Assembly (NCBI GenBank): GCA_003524565.1
Contig: DQGU01000249.1
Location: 1 to 9,159, forward strand
Reading direction: 5' to 3'
DNA from: Rhodospirillaceae bacterium
Lineage (GTDB): Bacteria; Pseudomonadota; Alphaproteobacteria; Micavibrionales; UBA2020
Length of the DNA: 9,159 nt
Positions 7,901-9,159 of the stretch are shown here, piece after piece (within the stretch, counting starts at the first letter, position 1; each line of letters opens with the position of its first letter). The position numbers and the translations under genes are program-made. Below the pieces are notes generated by a model that ran no database searches, had not been told where the DNA came from, and was given only the letters and a program-made list of their open reading frames with translations.

Positions 7901-7914
7901 TTTTTGCGCAAAAA
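7901..7914. repeat. Perfect 14-nt palindrome after fabZ
   Basis: TTTTTGCGCAAAAA reads the same on both strands and begins 5 nt after the fabZ stop codon. In RNA the T and A tracts could form a 5-bp stem with a GCGC loop. The same A-tract also forms one arm of the longer hairpin described next, so the two structures exclude each other. Confidence 0.6.
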
Positions 7915-7958
7915 ACGGCTGTTTGGCGTCCAAAAGCCCCCATTTTAAGCTGTTTTTT
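7910..7958 (+). terminator. Terminator-like hairpin between fabZ and lpxA
   Basis: AAAAAACGGCT (7910-7920) pairs with AGCTGTTTTTT (7948-7958), giving six A-U pairs plus a five-pair stem with one G-U wobble. C7909-G7959 and G7908-U7960 extend it. The 27-nt loop holds a nested 5-bp hairpin, TTTGG (7922-7926) with CCAAA (7930-7934). A stem followed by six T and preceded by six A is the layout of an intrinsic, possibly bidirectional, terminator. The G/C stem is short and the loop long, so termination may be partial, as in an attenuator. No folding energy was computed. Confidence 0.4.
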
Positions 7959-7974
7959 GTTACAGACTGTCACA
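7958..7974. promoter_or_regulatory. Operator-like dyad upstream of lpxA
   Basis: TGTTACAGACTGTCACA is an inverted repeat with seven of eight symmetric pairs around A7966, of the form TGTnACAGnCTGTnACA. It lies just after the terminator-like T-tract and 10 nt upstream of the candidate -35 box. Size and symmetry fit a dimeric transcription-factor site. It resembles a CRP/FNR half-site pair only loosely, because the spacing is one base too long. No regulator is identified. Confidence 0.4.
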
Positions 7975-7983
7975 CAGCGTGAT

Positions 7984-8012
7984 TTGGCTCTGAAATTCCA
8001 TTTTGCTATCAA
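7984..8012 (+). promoter_or_regulatory. Candidate sigma-70-type promoter for lpxA-lpxI
   Basis: TTGGCT (7984-7989) and TATCAA (8007-8012) each match four of six consensus bases with a 17-nt spacer. Transcription would begin near 8019 and leave a leader of about 35 nt before the lpxA ATG. The surrounding stretch is clearly richer in A and T than the genes. Matches this weak are common by chance; the placement after a terminator-like hairpin is what makes it plausible. Confidence 0.3.
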
Positions 8013-8040
8013 TAACTTATCGTAAAACCGCTGCGCGCAC

Positions 8041-8046
8041 GGAGAG
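8041..8046 (+). promoter_or_regulatory. Ribosome binding site that sets the lpxA start
   Basis: GGAGAG lies 7 nt before ATG 8054. An in-frame TTG at 8003 would add 17 residues without a ribosome binding site and would lie inside the candidate promoter, so ATG 8054 is chosen. Confidence 0.75.
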
Positions 8047-8053
8047 TATATTC

Positions 8054-8860
8054 ATGGCACAGGCCGTCATTCACAAAACCGCCATCATCGAAGACGGCGC
8101 GATTATCGGCGAAGATTGCAAAATCGGCGCTTATTGCGTTGTCGGTCCGAATGTGAAACTCGGCCGCGCGGTGGAGCTGAAATCGCATGTCGTTGTCGAT
8201 GGTTATACCACGATTGGCGATGAAACGATTGTCTGGCCTTTCGCGTCTCTCGGCTCCGCGCCGCAGGATTTGAAATTCAAAGGCGAAAAATCCGAACTGA
8301 TTATCGGCGCGCGCTGCAAAATCCGCGAACACGTCACCATGAACCCCGGCACCGAAGGCGACAAGATGAAAACCGTCGTCGGCGACAACTGCCTGTTCAT
8401 GACGGCATCGCACGTCGCGCATGACTGCATCGTCGGCAACAACGTCATTCTTGCCAATAACGCCACACTGGCCGGTCACGTCGAAGTGGGCGATTTCGCC
8501 ATCATCGGCGGGCTTGCGGCTGTACATCAATTCGTGCGCATCGGGCCTTTCGCCATGATTGGCGGCATGTCGGGCGTTGAATACGACGTCATTCCCTACG
8601 GTCTTGTCAAAGGTGAGCGCGCGCATCTGGCCGGTCTTAACTACGTCGGGCTCGAACGCCGCGGCTTTACCAAAGACCAGGTGCAGCTGCTGATGAAAGC
8701 CTTCCGCCAGTTGTTCGACAATAACGGCACGCTGGCTGAGCGCATTAATACCGTCGCCAACGATTTTGGCGGCGAACAGGCCGTCATGCGTATGATTGAA
8801 TTCATTCGCGCGAAAGAAGGCCGCTCGGTTCTTCAGCCCAAGTCCGCTGCGAACGGTTAA
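8054..8860 (+). CDS. lpxA: UDP-N-acetylglucosamine 3-O-acyltransferase LpxA
   Basis: LpxA starts lipid A synthesis by moving a 3-hydroxyacyl chain from ACP to the 3-OH of UDP-GlcNAc in the cytosol. The 268-residue protein (E. coli: 262) is built of left-handed beta-helix hexapeptides from residue 2 to about 185, followed by a helical C-terminal domain. Catalytic H123 lies in HVAHDC, with H120 just before it. H158 lies in AVHQF. N196 and R202 in the LNYVGLERRGF segment match the nucleotide-binding region; the position of E. coli E200 is Val here. G171 aligns with the E. coli chain-length residue G173, which suggests a long (about C14) acyl chain. Unlike the tight junctions upstream, 157 nt separate it from fabZ, so it may have its own promoter. 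Confidence 0.97.
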   Translation: MAQAVIHKTAIIEDGAIIGEDCKIGAYCVVGPNVKLGRAVELKSHVVVDGYTTIGDETIVWPFASLGSAPQDLKFKGEKSELIIGARCKIREHVTMNPGTEGDKMKTVVGDNCLFMTASHVAHDCIVGNNVILANNATLAGHVEVGDFAIIGGLAAVHQFVRIGPFAMIGGMSGVEYDVIPYGLVKGERAHLAGLNYVGLERRGFTKDQVQLLMKAFRQLFDNNGTLAERINTVANDFGGEQAVMRMIEFIRAKEGRSVLQPKSAANG

Positions 8861-8863
8861 ACC

Positions 8864-9159
8864 ATGTCGCGCCTCGGGATTATAGCGGGGAGCGGCGGGC
8901 TCCCCCGCAGGCTCATCGAGGCATGCCGCAGGGACGGGCGCGATTTCTTCGTGCTGGGCTTCCGCGGCCAGACCGAAGACGGTTTGATGTCCGGTGTGCC
9001 GCACGGCTGGACGAAACTTGGCGCGACCAATGCCGCTATCGAAATCCTCAAACAAAATAATGTCGATACGCTGGTGATGGCGGGGGGCGTCCGCCGGCCG
9101 CCGCCGCGCGCGCTGCGGGGGCGGAAGAGAGCGGTGGGGGGGGAGAGGGGAGATGTCGG
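8864..9159 (+). CDS. lpxI: UDP-2,3-diacylglucosamine pyrophosphatase LpxI (5' part)
   Basis: LpxI hydrolyses UDP-2,3-diacylglucosamine to lipid X and UMP, replacing LpxH in alphaproteobacteria. Only 98 codons are inside the window. The start fits the family: LGIIAGSGGLPRRLIEACRR (residues 4-23), a GWTKLGATNAAIEILK segment, and VDTLVMAGGVRRP (67-79). The ATG lies 3 nt after the lpxA stop, with no clear ribosome binding site, which suggests coupling to lpxA. After about residue 79 the translation turns into an Arg/Gly/Pro-rich string unlike the family, coinciding with G-rich sequence at the window end. That part is probably sequence error rather than protein. The catalytic C-terminal domain is not in the window. 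Confidence 0.88.
   Translation, partial: MSRLGIIAGSGGLPRRLIEACRRDGRDFFVLGFRGQTEDGLMSGVPHGWTKLGATNAAIEILKQNNVDTLVMAGGVRRPPPRALRGRKRAVGGERGDV

Noticed and set aside
7958..7974. CRP/FNR-type site in the lpxA upstream dyad
   Set aside because: The outer TGT...ACA looks similar, but the half-sites TGTTA and TCACA are 7 nt apart rather than the required spacing, and the better symmetry is the inner ACAG-CTGT pair.
8003..8053. N-terminal extension of LpxA from TTG 8003
   Set aside because: LpxA homologues begin close to the first hexapeptide, which starts right after ATG 8054, and GGAGAG precedes that ATG.
8009..9055. A 348-codon minus-strand open frame spanning lpxA and the start of lpxI
   Set aside because: It crosses two clear plus-strand genes, and its Asp/Ala/Phe-rich product is the typical complement of hexapeptide-repeat codons.

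Overview
The window is a dense, single-strand (+) cell-envelope biogenesis operon from a Gram-negative bacterium, almost certainly an alphaproteobacterium. Three things point there: the gene order cdsA-dxr-rseP-bamA-skp-lpxD-fabZ-lpxA-lpxI; the use of lpxI rather than lpxH for UDP-2,3-diacylglucosamine hydrolysis; and an RseP with a single PDZ domain. I cannot place it below class. Codon third positions are GC-rich, and no mobile element, phage gene, CRISPR array, tRNA or rRNA was seen.

Layout. Positions 1-33 hold the probable last codons of an upstream gene (uppS by synteny), overlapping cdsA by ATGA. cdsA (30-914) overlaps dxr (911-2116) by ATGA. rseP (2155-3366) and bamA (3424-5736) follow after gaps of 38 and 57 nt. 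skp/ompH (5791-6381) and lpxD (6395-7426) come next, and lpxD overlaps fabZ (7423-7896) by ATGA. After the only sizeable gap (157 nt) come lpxA (8054-8860) and the 5' part of lpxI (from 8864, cut by the window end).

How the genes work together. CdsA makes CDP-diacylglycerol for phospholipids. Dxr commits carbon to the MEP isoprenoid pathway, which feeds the undecaprenyl carrier. RseP is the inner-membrane site-2 protease of envelope stress signalling. BamA and Skp insert and chaperone outer-membrane beta-barrel proteins. LpxA, LpxD and LpxI build lipid A, and FabZ competes with LpxA and LpxD for the same 3-hydroxyacyl-ACP pool. The genes themselves are orthodox, with the expected catalytic residues visible; LpxI is too truncated to check fully.

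The least ordinary parts are non-coding. The fabZ-lpxA gap carries a 14-nt perfect palindrome, a terminator-like hairpin that competes with it for the same A-tract, a 17-nt operator-like dyad and a candidate promoter. A GC-rich hairpin straddles the bamA stop codon and has a competing arm next to the skp ribosome binding site. The last ~70 nt look like degraded contig-end sequence. I found no convincing evidence of a previously undescribed system.
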